This document shows positions 6,110 through 13,104 of a stretch of 13,104 nucleotides of DNA, one piece after another. Made by a program: the position numbers and the translations under genes. The notes beneath the pieces were generated by a model, which saw nothing but the letters and a program-made list of their open reading frames with translations, made no database searches and was not told where the DNA came from. Numbering within the stretch: the first letter of the stretch is position 1; every line of letters starts with the position of its first letter. The stretch is from the NCBI GenBank assembly GCA_964589145.1, contig CAZPSL010000091.1, positions 1-13,104 of the forward strand. The letters run 5' to 3'. Origin of the DNA: UBA11858 sp964589145 (lineage in GTDB: Bacteria; Chloroflexota; Anaerolineae; Anaerolineales; UBA11858).

Positions 6110-7273
6110 ATGCCCACAAGCCATCCTGTTCCCCTGCTGGATTTGAAAGCCCAATATCGGCCGCTGCGGGATGAAATCCGGGAAGCCATTGACCGTGTGC
6201 TGGAAAGCCAGCACTTTATTTTAGGCCCCGAAGTGGCCGCACTGGAGGAGGAAATTGCGGCGTATTCCCAATGCAATTACGGGATCGGCGTTTCTTCAGG
6301 AACCGATGCCCTGCTGGTGGCACTGATGGCTTTGGAGATTCAGCCCGGTGACGAGGTGATTACCACGCCCTACAGTTTTTTCGCCACCGCCGGAAGCATC
6401 GCCCGCCTGGGCGCGACCCCTGTTTTTGTGGATATTGACCCGCAAACCTGCAACATTGACCCCGCTAAAATCGAGGCCAAAATCACACCGCGCACACGGG
6501 CGATTATCCCGGTGCATTTGTATGGGCAAATGGCCGAGATGGATTCCATTATGGAAGTTGCCCGGCGGCACAATCTGGCCGTCATTGAGGATGCGGCACA
6601 GGCTATCGGTGCGGAATATCGGGGGCGGCGGGCCGGTTCCATCGGTGATTTGGGCTGCTTCAGTTTTTTCCCTTCCAAAAATCTGGGCGGGGTCGGGGAT
6701 GGCGGGATGGTTGTAACCAACGATGCCGCACTTGCGGAGCGGGTACGCATTTTACGGGCGCACGGTTCCAGCCCCAAGTATTACCACAAATTTATCGGCG
6801 GAAACTTCCGGCTGGATGCGCTGCAAGCCGCGGTTTTGCGGGTGAAACTTCAATATCTGGATGAATGGACCGCGGCCCGCCAGCGGAATGCAGCCGCCTA
6901 CCGGAGGCTTTTTGCAGGCCATTCGGGGGAATCACAAATCCGGCTTCCGGCTGATTCCGTTGATGGAAGGCACATCTACAACCAGTTTGTAATCCGCGTC
7001 CCCCGCCGTGACGATTTGCTCGCGTTCCTGAAATCCCGCCAGATTGGGAGCGCAATCTACTACCCCCTGCCGCTGCACCTGCAAGAGTGTTTTGCATCTC
7101 TGGGTTACCGCCCCGGCGATTTCCCCGTCAGCGAGGCCGCCGCGCGGGAGACCCTGGCCCTGCCCATTTACCCAGAGTTGACAGAGCCGATGCTGGAGCA
7201 GGTGGTGGATGCGGTAGTGGCGTTTTATGGTGGCGACATACGGAGCAGCCATGCGGAAAGTTCGATGCGATAA
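6110..7273 (+). CDS. wbpE: DegT/DnrJ/EryC1/StrS aminotransferase, UDP-3-keto-GlcNAcA aminotransferase (WbpE/WlbC)
   Basis: This 387-residue PLP enzyme transfers an amino group, from glutamate in characterised relatives, to C3 of the keto sugar made by WbpB. The fold-type I signature is complete: LLDLKAQY start, GVSSGTDALLVAL (60-72) for the phosphate site, VIEDAAQAIGA with D161 against the pyridine nitrogen, and CFSFFPSKNLGGVGDGG with the Schiff-base K190. GNFRLDALQAAVLRVKL and the end ALPIYPELTEPMLEQVVDAV are typical. AGGAG (6100-6104) overlaps the wbpD stop codon, five bases from the ATG, so the two genes are coupled. Neighbouring wbpB and wbpD specify the substrate; sequence alone would leave other sugar aminotransferases open. 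Confidence 0.9.
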   Translation: MPTSHPVPLLDLKAQYRPLRDEIREAIDRVLESQHFILGPEVAALEEEIAAYSQCNYGIGVSSGTDALLVALMALEIQPGDEVITTPYSFFATAGSIARLGATPVFVDIDPQTCNIDPAKIEAKITPRTRAIIPVHLYGQMAEMDSIMEVARRHNLAVIEDAAQAIGAEYRGRRAGSIGDLGCFSFFPSKNLGGVGDGGMVVTNDAALAERVRILRAHGSSPKYYHKFIGGNFRLDALQAAVLRVKLQYLDEWTAARQRNAAAYRRLFAGHSGESQIRLPADSVDGRHIYNQFVIRVPRRDDLLAFLKSRQIGSAIYYPLPLHLQECFASLGYRPGDFPVSEAAARETLALPIYPELTEPMLEQVVDAVVAFYGGDIRSSHAESSMR

Positions 7274-7282
7274 CAGGTAGTT

Positions 7283-8746
7283 ATGAGTCTTGCTCGCCGC
7301 AGTATCACCTCTGTTTCCTGGAACATGGGTGCGAATCTTGTAAACGTCGCGGTATTGTTTATTCGCACCGTTTTGTTGGCCCGCTGGCTGCCAGTAGACG
7401 TGTTTGGTGTTTACGCATTTGCCAGTTCGGTGATTGGGTTGACATCGGTGTTGCCAAAATTCGGGATGGGGGGAGCGTTTTTGCACCGAACCACGGAAAC
7501 AGAAGATGAAAATTTGGCCGCATCTGTTCATTTCACCATAAAACTGCTGCTCACTGCAATTTGGGCAGGGTGCCTGGCCGGATGGGCCTTGCTGTTTCTA
7601 ACGGGTGAAACCCGGCTGGCCTTGCTGGTGCTGACATTTACAACAGGCGGGCTGGAACTGACCCAGACTCCGCGTTTGATTTTGGTGCGGCGAGTGGTGC
7701 ATCGGCGGCTGGCTTTTATCCAGATTGTCAATGTCACATTGACAACAGTTGTAGCAATTGGGCTGTCCTTGCGAGGGGCGACATTATGGGCCTTGCTGGC
7801 TACAGACATCGTGACATTTTTGTTGAATGTTGCGGCTTTATACATTTGGCGGCCGGTGTGGCGGCCTCGGTTGAAATGGCAGCCCGACGTTGTGCGGTAC
7901 TTTTTGCATTTTGGCGGCCGTAATTTTTTAGCCAGCGCACTTTTGAAAACACTGGACAGGGTGGACGATTTGTGGACGGGGATTTATCTCGGAAAAACAG
8001 ATTTGGGGTTTTACTCCAAGGCCTATACTTTTGCCACTTATCCCCGAAGAATACTGGCCGCGCCAATCAACATGGTAGCCAGGGGCACCTATGCCGAACT
8101 GAAGGAGAACCGAAACCTTTTGTCCCAAGCGTTTTTTCGAATTATTGCCCTTTTGGTGCGCAGTGGCTTTCTGCTGGCCGGCCTGCTGTTTTTGGTGGCT
8201 CCGGAATTTATTCGATTACTCCTTGGCGAAAAATGGCTTCCTATGCTAGACGCTTTTCGCCTGATGCTGGCATTCACGTTGTTTGATCCAATTAAGGTGA
8301 CCATCTCCAGCCTGTTTATTGCCGTAGGGCATCCTGAGAAAGTAGTGTGGACCCGGCTCTTGCAGTTGGGGATTTTATTGACCGGCCTCTTTGTGCTTGG
8401 GCCTCGCTTCGGAATTGCAGGGGTGGCGCTGGCAGTAGACGGAATGCTGGTTGTGGGTATTGTTGTACTTCTCTGGCTGGCGCGTGCTTATGTTGACTTT
8501 TCGACAGGGAAGTTGTTTTTTGTGCCGTTGGCGGCGCTGGCAGCAGGAGTGTTGTCAGGTTATGGCGTCAGCCGGTTCCCTGCCGTGAAGGCTTCTGACT
8601 GGACCCTGGGAGCGGCAAAAAGCATTGTTTTTGTTACCGTATACGGGATGATTTTGCTGGCTTTGGAGCGGCAGCAATTATTCGGGCTGATCAACAAAGT
8701 GCGTCAGTCCTTACATGCCGGTGACAATATCAGGACAATTGGCTGA
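7283..8746 (+). CDS. Wzx-like oligosaccharide flippase (MOP superfamily)
   Basis: This 487-residue, highly hydrophobic inner-membrane protein should move lipid-linked glycan units across the cytoplasmic membrane. I estimate 12-14 helices. SITSVSWNMGANLVNVAVLFIRTVLLAR with LPVDVFGVYAFA is the classic N-terminus of the polysaccharide-synthesis/WzxC-like group. LGKTDLGFYSKAYTFATYPRRILAAPI (236-262) is the conserved mid-protein loop. FDPIKVTISSLFIAVGHPEKV and a C-terminal helix pair complete the fold. Length is normal. The gene starts nine bases after wbpE with a weak AGG at 7275-7277. Spot counts suggest lower GC than in the wbp genes, which could mean a different origin. An exact substrate cannot be assigned. 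Confidence 0.88.
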   Translation: MSLARRSITSVSWNMGANLVNVAVLFIRTVLLARWLPVDVFGVYAFASSVIGLTSVLPKFGMGGAFLHRTTETEDENLAASVHFTIKLLLTAIWAGCLAGWALLFLTGETRLALLVLTFTTGGLELTQTPRLILVRRVVHRRLAFIQIVNVTLTTVVAIGLSLRGATLWALLATDIVTFLLNVAALYIWRPVWRPRLKWQPDVVRYFLHFGGRNFLASALLKTLDRVDDLWTGIYLGKTDLGFYSKAYTFATYPRRILAAPINMVARGTYAELKENRNLLSQAFFRIIALLVRSGFLLAGLLFLVAPEFIRLLLGEKWLPMLDAFRLMLAFTLFDPIKVTISSLFIAVGHPEKVVWTRLLQLGILLTGLFVLGPRFGIAGVALAVDGMLVVGIVVLLWLARAYVDFSTGKLFFVPLAALAAGVLSGYGVSRFPAVKASDWTLGAAKSIVFVTVYGMILLALERQQLFGLINKVRQSLHAGDNIRTIG

Positions 8747-8803
8747 AACAAGCCTGTCCCGATATTGGGAATACATACGATCAAACCGGAAGGTGGATAA
8801 ACT

Positions 8804-9820
8804 GTGAACAGGCCAATTTTTATATTCGGGAGTCACAAATCCGGCACATCGTTATTGCGCTCCCTGTTGGATGGCAGCGATGAATTATTTGTTGTGCCCA
8901 TCGAAGCGCATTTTTTCCAATATAGTGGTTTTTGGGTAGATTACGCCTTGAGACAAACTTTGCCGCGTCAGTATACTTTTGACGAATGGCTGGAGAATCT
9001 TGTTCAATACATCAAACACACCAATCAAAAAACTTTGGAGAAGAGCCGCACGAGTGACAATGTGCTGGCAAACGTGTGGAACGAGGCTGTATTTTCGGCT
9101 GAACTAAACGAGAGAGCCAAAATCCCTTTTCAGCAAGGTGATTTTCGGGCGATGTTCGATATCTATGTGGAGGCCATCCATGTTTCCCTATTCGGCATAC
9201 CGCCATCCGCCCGCAGGTTTGTGGAAAAATCCGTTGAGAACGCAGAATTCGCCCCTTTGCTGAAACGTTTGTATCCAGACGCCTATTTTGTACATCTGGT
9301 ACGCAATCCCTATGCTACCCTGGTCGCTATCCGGAAACACATTACCCGGCAGCGTTACCCTGTATTGAGAAACGCTCTGGCCGCCTTGCGCAACTCGTAT
9401 TATTATCTTTATCAAAACCCGTTGGCTGTTGAAAACTACCGGGTGATCCGTTATGAAGATCTGGTCTTGCACCCTCACCAGACGATGCAGGACCTCGCCG
9501 ATTTTCTGGATATAAAATTCACCCCTGCTCTGGTGAAACCGACGGTGTTGGGCAAGCCCTGGGGGGGAAACAGTACCAGCCAAAAAAACTTTAACGGAAT
9601 TTCCACAAAGCCTTTATCTTACTGGAAAGATGAAATTTACCCTCTGGAAACGCAATTAATTACCCGTCTTTTCCATCATGTTATACGCGACTATGGATAT
9701 ACCCCGTTCTCTTCCAGCGGGTCCGTTTACTTGCCAATGCCAAAGGAAAACTGGAAAGTGTTTTTGGCAAATCGCTGGCTTTGGCTGCAATCGAAAAGTG
9801 CTGATCCGGTTCTGATGTAA
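8804..9820 (+). CDS. PAPS-dependent sulfotransferase family protein, first copy
   Basis: This protein has 338 residues and a GTG start preceded by GGAAGGTGG (8788-8796). Residues 5-18 (IFIFGSHKSGTSLL) form the 5'-phosphosulfate loop, with K12 as the expected catalytic-type lysine. RFVEKSVENAEF (138-149) matches the family EKxP segment. YFVHLVRNPYATLVAIR (161-177) is the 3'-phosphate loop with R167, and IRYEDL (215-220) is the typical late motif, followed by a family-like SYWKDEI segment. In the 3'-phosphate loop the Ser usually found eight residues after the Arg is Ala175, an oddity. The predicted role is to place sulfate on a sugar hydroxyl or amine of the glycan, probably in the cytoplasm where PAPS is found. 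The acceptor is unknown. It follows the flippase after 57 bases, the widest gap after wbpB. Confidence 0.85.
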   Translation: MNRPIFIFGSHKSGTSLLRSLLDGSDELFVVPIEAHFFQYSGFWVDYALRQTLPRQYTFDEWLENLVQYIKHTNQKTLEKSRTSDNVLANVWNEAVFSAELNERAKIPFQQGDFRAMFDIYVEAIHVSLFGIPPSARRFVEKSVENAEFAPLLKRLYPDAYFVHLVRNPYATLVAIRKHITRQRYPVLRNALAALRNSYYYLYQNPLAVENYRVIRYEDLVLHPHQTMQDLADFLDIKFTPALVKPTVLGKPWGGNSTSQKNFNGISTKPLSYWKDEIYPLETQLITRLFHHVIRDYGYTPFSSSGSVYLPMPKENWKVFLANRWLWLQSKSADPVLM

Positions 9821-9821
9821 A

Positions 9822-10994
9822 ATGACAGAAATTACACGCCCCAAAGTGGCGATTACTCAGATGAGCATTATCCCAGGCGGACGGCTGCGGGTTATCATCG
9901 GCATTGTTAAACTTTTCAATCAAATGGGAATTACCCCGCACATTTTGACAACCCGATTTGACCTGACCGCCGAACAACTGGTTCAAAAATACGGGCATTC
10001 CCTTCAGGTAAAAATCCGGTTTTTGCCCCGCATTCCCAAACTCACCGGGGAGTTCAGGCGGGTGCTTTTCAATGCAATGCTCAATTGGTATGCATCAGAT
10101 TACGACTTGCTTGTCAATTCCAGCAACAGCCTTATTTTTTTGCCAAAGCACAAAAAAGTGGTATCCTACGTGCATTTTCCCCGGAAGCGGCGGATTATGG
10201 ATGCTGCGCACAGCATTCATCTGCCTGATGCAAATTATCATCACCGGTCAGGAGATGATATGCGGCGCGCGGTATTACGTTTTATCTACCGTTTCAGCAA
10301 GCCCCAACCGCATCATTTGATTGTCTGCAATTCGGAATTCACAATGAAATCTTTGCAGGAAGTCTATACGTTACCGGAGACCCCGCAAGTTGTTTACCCG
10401 CCGGTAGAGACGGCCCGTTTCCTCCCCGACGGCACCCGCATCCGGATTCCCGCCGTTGTTTCAGTAGGCCGGTTCTCTTCATCTAAACGCCAACTGGAAC
10501 AAATCCAATTGGCAGAACAAATGCCTCAGATTCCTTTTCATATTGTCGGTTTCGCGGGCAACAACCCCTACTATCAGCAATGTTCCCAGTATGTAAAAAA
10601 ACGCCGCCTAAAGAATGTACACCTGCACCCCGATGCTCCCTTTGACGAGATGCTTTCGTTACTGCATGGCAGCCGCTATTTTTTGCACACGCTGATCAAT
10701 GAGCCGTTTGGCATCACCGCCGTGCAGGCTGTTGCCGCGGGCTGCTTGCCTATTGTTCATAATTCGGGAGGGCAGCGGGAAGTCGTTCCGGATTCCGCTT
10801 TGCGCTACGATTCCCTTTCTCAGGTACCTGCGATTCTCAACAAATTGGAAGGCATGAGCGATGCCGGGCGGCTCGCTTTGGCGAAACGGCTCCAGGAACA
10901 TGCTGCCAATTTCGATGATGCAGTCTTCGCTCAGCGGATGCAAGTCATCTTAAACGATTATTTGGGAACCCGGCCAAAGGAGACCATTCTGTGA
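9822..10994 (+). CDS. GT4-family glycosyltransferase
   Basis: This 390-residue protein has a two-domain GT-B fold. The N-terminal domain includes LVNSSNSLIFLPKHKKVVSY and VHFPRKRR (about 97-124), recalling the YVHFP motif of ALG11-like GT4 enzymes. The C-terminal domain starts at AVVSVGRFSSSKRQLEQI (211-228) and has HTLINEPFGITAVQAVAAGC (289-308) with VHNSGGQREVV, the nucleotide-sugar site. The usual E-x7-E pair is E294 and Q302, so the second Glu is replaced by Gln. The ATG begins two bases after the stop codon of the upstream sulfotransferase, with only one base between; no good Shine-Dalgarno is visible, suggesting coupling. It should add a sugar to the growing lipid-linked unit at the cytoplasmic face. 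Donor and linkage are unknown. Confidence 0.88.
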   Translation: MTEITRPKVAITQMSIIPGGRLRVIIGIVKLFNQMGITPHILTTRFDLTAEQLVQKYGHSLQVKIRFLPRIPKLTGEFRRVLFNAMLNWYASDYDLLVNSSNSLIFLPKHKKVVSYVHFPRKRRIMDAAHSIHLPDANYHHRSGDDMRRAVLRFIYRFSKPQPHHLIVCNSEFTMKSLQEVYTLPETPQVVYPPVETARFLPDGTRIRIPAVVSVGRFSSSKRQLEQIQLAEQMPQIPFHIVGFAGNNPYYQQCSQYVKKRRLKNVHLHPDAPFDEMLSLLHGSRYFLHTLINEPFGITAVQAVAAGCLPIVHNSGGQREVVPDSALRYDSLSQVPAILNKLEGMSDAGRLALAKRLQEHAANFDDAVFAQRMQVILNDYLGTRPKETIL

Positions 10995-11878
10995 ACCGGA
11001 TGCATACTTCCAGTTTTGCGGAGTTGCCGCACCTCGCTCCGGGGCAGTTCTACCGTCGTGTGCGCAGGCATTTTCTGCGGCGCAACAGCACTTATACCCT
11101 GGACGATTCCCCCCCCTGCGTTTTCGTACTTTCAACGGGACGGGCAGGCACCCAAACGCTGGCATCAATTTTTCAGATCTCCAAAAACGCAAAGGCGTAC
11201 CATGAGCCTGCGCCGAAACTTTTCGGGCTCTCAAAACTGTCTTACTGGTATTTCAACGATGATGTTGCACGAAAAATCCTTGCCGAAGCCTTTCTCACAG
11301 CCCGAAGTGAATTGCTGCGGGATTCGCTGCAACGAGGAAAGATCTATGTAGAAACCAGTCCGCAAACAACTTTCCTGGCGCCCGTTATTGCCCAATCTCT
11401 CCCGACAGCAAAATTCATTCATTTGGTACGCGACCCAAGAGATGTGGTGCGTTCTGGAATGCGGCGCGGGTGGTACGATGGTCATCGGTTGGACAAAACC
11501 CGAATATCCCCTCTTCCGGAATCGGAACAGTATGCCCGCTGGCTGCAATACTCCGCATTCCAAAAAAACCTGTGGCTGTGGAACGAAACCAACCGCTGGA
11601 TCCTGAACTTTTTCGGGAGCATTCCGCCAAATGACAAACTTCTGGTTCACGCAGAAGATATTTTCATGGCGTCTTCTGAAGTTCTGACGCAGATATTCGA
11701 TTTTGTTGATGCTCCGCCGCCGTCCCGCAAAAAGGTGGAACGCATTTTGAAAAAGCGGCTGAATGCCCAACAAAGAGGCAGTTTTCCAAAGCCGGAACAG
11801 TGGGAGCAGCATCAAATAACCGCGCTGCGTGCAATGTGCGGGGACACCGCGGCTCAACTGGGGTATAACATCCAATGA
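10991..11878 (+). CDS. PAPS-dependent sulfotransferase family protein, second copy
   Basis: This 295-residue protein starts with GTG in a GTGA overlap with the GT4 stop codon; AAAGGAG (10976-10982) is eight bases upstream. VFVLSTGRAGTQTLASIF (44-61) is the 5'-phosphosulfate loop, with Arg51 where the first copy has Lys12. KFIHLVRDPRDVVRSGMRRGW (141-161) is a canonical 3'-phosphate loop with R147 and S155. VHAEDIF (219-225) replaces the usual Y/xEDL motif. The first 35 residues are basic and outside the fold. It shares only the family motifs with the first copy, so I read it as a distinct enzyme for a different position or acceptor rather than a recent duplicate. ATG at 11000 is an alternative start, but the coupled GTG is preferred. 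Confidence 0.82.
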   Translation: MNRMHTSSFAELPHLAPGQFYRRVRRHFLRRNSTYTLDDSPPCVFVLSTGRAGTQTLASIFQISKNAKAYHEPAPKLFGLSKLSYWYFNDDVARKILAEAFLTARSELLRDSLQRGKIYVETSPQTTFLAPVIAQSLPTAKFIHLVRDPRDVVRSGMRRGWYDGHRLDKTRISPLPESEQYARWLQYSAFQKNLWLWNETNRWILNFFGSIPPNDKLLVHAEDIFMASSEVLTQIFDFVDAPPPSRKKVERILKKRLNAQQRGSFPKPEQWEQHQITALRAMCGDTAAQLGYNIQ

Positions 11879-13104
11879 ACGTCCCCACAGTGCGTAAGGG
11901 AGAACTTTCGCAGCCCCGCACAAAAGAGACCGTTCAATATGCCTGGCAGCAACTCTTGCAGCGCGCCGGACTGACCGAGGTGGAGGCGGCATTCTACTAT
12001 CACCCGCCGGACGGTTTGCATCCCGGCCGTCCGGCGGTTGTCGTTGTGCCCTGTTGCGAACAGGCCTGGAGCGAGTTGCTGACCCGGCCGCCGGGCAGCA
12101 TCTCCGCTTTGGCAGTTTCTGATGTTTTTCCGCCGGATTCCAGCCCCCCCTGGGATGATCCGATCCCGGTTCCATTTTGGGGGTGCGGCTGCGAAAACGC
12201 CAAAAAGCCCTTCGCAGAAATCCGCCCGGACGGGGTACTGGTGTTTTATGCCGATATTATTGCCACTACATTTTTCATGCTTTCCCGTTGGGAAGAAACG
12301 GTCATCCCGGAGCGAGACCAGCATGGGAGGTTTCCTGCCGAAGCCAGTGTTGCCTGCAAGCAAGGCTTCCTGAACCGTCCCATTGTTGACGAATACGCCG
12401 TAATCCTGCGTGCCTGGCTTCATGCTGCAATGCCGGAACTCAGGTTTTCCCCGGCGCCCTTTAGGGTCAAACTCAGCCACGATATTGACACAATTCGCTC
12501 CTACATAACCACAAAAAAAGCGCTGGCAGCCTTGCGGACCGCTTTGTTCCGGCAGCACGATATAGCACAAACCGGACAAGTGCTCAGGAAAATCATCCGG
12601 CAGGCTGCGGTTCCCTCAAAAGATGCGGTTTATCGGAGGATTTACTGGCTGGCACAAACTTCAGCGCAGTATCACCTGCAAAGCGAGTTTTACTTTCTCA
12701 CTGCTGATCCTGGCCCCTGGAACCGCCATCGCTACAAGGTATCTTCTGCCTTAATGCAACAGTGCTTTCGGGATCTGCGGGATTTAGGCGCTAAAATCGG
12801 CCTGCACGCCGGATACGAGGCTTTCGACGATCCCCAAAGGCTGCATCAGGAAAAAGAGCGGTTGGAGAAAGCGTTAAAAAACACGCCGAACCCGCTGGGC
12901 GGCCGCCAGCATTATTTGCGCTTTCAGGTACCGGTCACCTGGCGGTGCTGGGAGCAGGCCGGGCTGGCCTACGATGCTACGCTCGCCTATGCCTCCCATG
13001 AGGGGTTTCGCTGCGGCACCTGCCACCCTTTCCGCCCGTTCGACATTGAATTCAACCGCGAACTGAACCTGCTGGAACAGCCGCTGATTGTCATGGATCA
13101 AACA
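11875..13104 (+). CDS. Polysaccharide-deacetylase-like (CE4-related) protein, 3'-truncated
   Basis: The frame is open to the right edge, with 410 residues visible. The ATG lies in an ATGA overlap with the sulfotransferase stop codon. Residues 1-190 form an N-terminal region with FWGCGCENAKKPF and IATTFFMLSRWEE, as in polysaccharide-deacetylase relatives with an added N-terminal domain. The NodB-like part begins at KLSHDIDTIRSY (199-210), where HDID replaces the usual TFDD. It continues with IGLHAGYEAFDDP (308-320, H311), GRQHYLRFQ (343-351) and YDATLAYASHEGFRCGTCHPFRPFD (366-390). The His and Asp positions fit a metal site, and the family likeness is strong but from memory. The expected role is deacetylation of N-acetyl sugars, perhaps the glycan made here. 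The C-terminus and its motifs are not visible. Confidence 0.8.
   Translation, partial: MNVPTVRKGELSQPRTKETVQYAWQQLLQRAGLTEVEAAFYYHPPDGLHPGRPAVVVVPCCEQAWSELLTRPPGSISALAVSDVFPPDSSPPWDDPIPVPFWGCGCENAKKPFAEIRPDGVLVFYADIIATTFFMLSRWEETVIPERDQHGRFPAEASVACKQGFLNRPIVDEYAVILRAWLHAAMPELRFSPAPFRVKLSHDIDTIRSYITTKKALAALRTALFRQHDIAQTGQVLRKIIRQAAVPSKDAVYRRIYWLAQTSAQYHLQSEFYFLTADPGPWNRHRYKVSSALMQQCFRDLRDLGAKIGLHAGYEAFDDPQRLHQEKERLEKALKNTPNPLGGRQHYLRFQVPVTWRCWEQAGLAYDATLAYASHEGFRCGTCHPFRPFDIEFNRELNLLEQPLIVMDQT

Noticed and set aside
8739..8767. Possible internal promoter TTGGCT with GATATT before the first sulfotransferase
   Set aside because: Both boxes are poor matches, and the genes around it are close enough to be read from the upstream promoter.
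11231..12175. 314-codon minus-strand frame across the sulfotransferase/deacetylase junction
   Set aside because: It is antisense to two genes with clear family motifs, and its own translation has no domain pattern.

Overview
The window looks like a stretch of a moderately GC-rich bacterial chromosome. My best guess, from gene style only, is an Anaerolineae/Caldilineae-like Chloroflexota. The reasons are a Hanks-type kinase fused to an extracellular TolB-like propeller, a secreted FG-GAP propeller ending in a short LPxxxK-type tail, and intergenic DNA full of GC-rich hairpin repeats. No rRNA, tRNA, transposase, integrase or CRISPR array is visible. Every credible gene is on the + strand.

Region 1 (1-3477) holds surface or secreted proteins. 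A Ser/Thr kinase, cut by the left edge, has its C-terminal lobe, one membrane helix, a Pro/Thr/Ser-rich stalk and a six-unit WSPDG propeller. After 318 non-coding bases comes a secreted protein with about seven FG-GAP/integrin-type repeats and DxNxDGxxD calcium loops.

Region 2 (3478-3990) is a 513-base non-coding block made of nested inverted and direct repeats. It contains at least four strong hairpins, and its outer ends resemble each other in inverted orientation. It separates the surface-protein genes from the glycan locus. At its right end is a convincing sigma-70-type promoter (TTGACG, 17 bases, TGC-TAGAAT). A perfect 7-bp inverted repeat overlaps the -10 box and the expected start point.

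Region 3 (3991-13104, open at the right edge) is a compact, apparently single-transcript polysaccharide locus. It starts with a winged-helix EPS-type regulator carrying a small Rossmann-like C-terminal region. Next come three consecutive enzymes of the UDP-2,3-diacetamido-2,3-dideoxyglucuronate pathway: dehydrogenase WbpB/WlbA, N-acetyltransferase WbpD/WlbB and aminotransferase WbpE/WlbC. A Wzx-like flippase follows, then a sulfotransferase, a GT4 glycosyltransferase, a second unrelated-looking sulfotransferase, and a polysaccharide-deacetylase-like protein cut by the right edge. Spacings are short and the last four genes are nearly or actually overlapping, so they are probably translationally coupled.

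Taken together, region 3 would make a nucleotide-activated diacetamido-uronic acid, build it into a lipid-linked glycan, decorate it with sulfate and possibly remove acetyl groups, and export it by a flippase route. The first and last steps of the known sugar pathway (UDP-GlcNAc 6-dehydrogenase WbpA and 2-epimerase WbpI) and the polymerase are not in the window. The most interesting points are the regulator with its putative self-operator, the predicted sulfated diacetamido-uronate glycan, and the repeat mosaic at the locus boundary.
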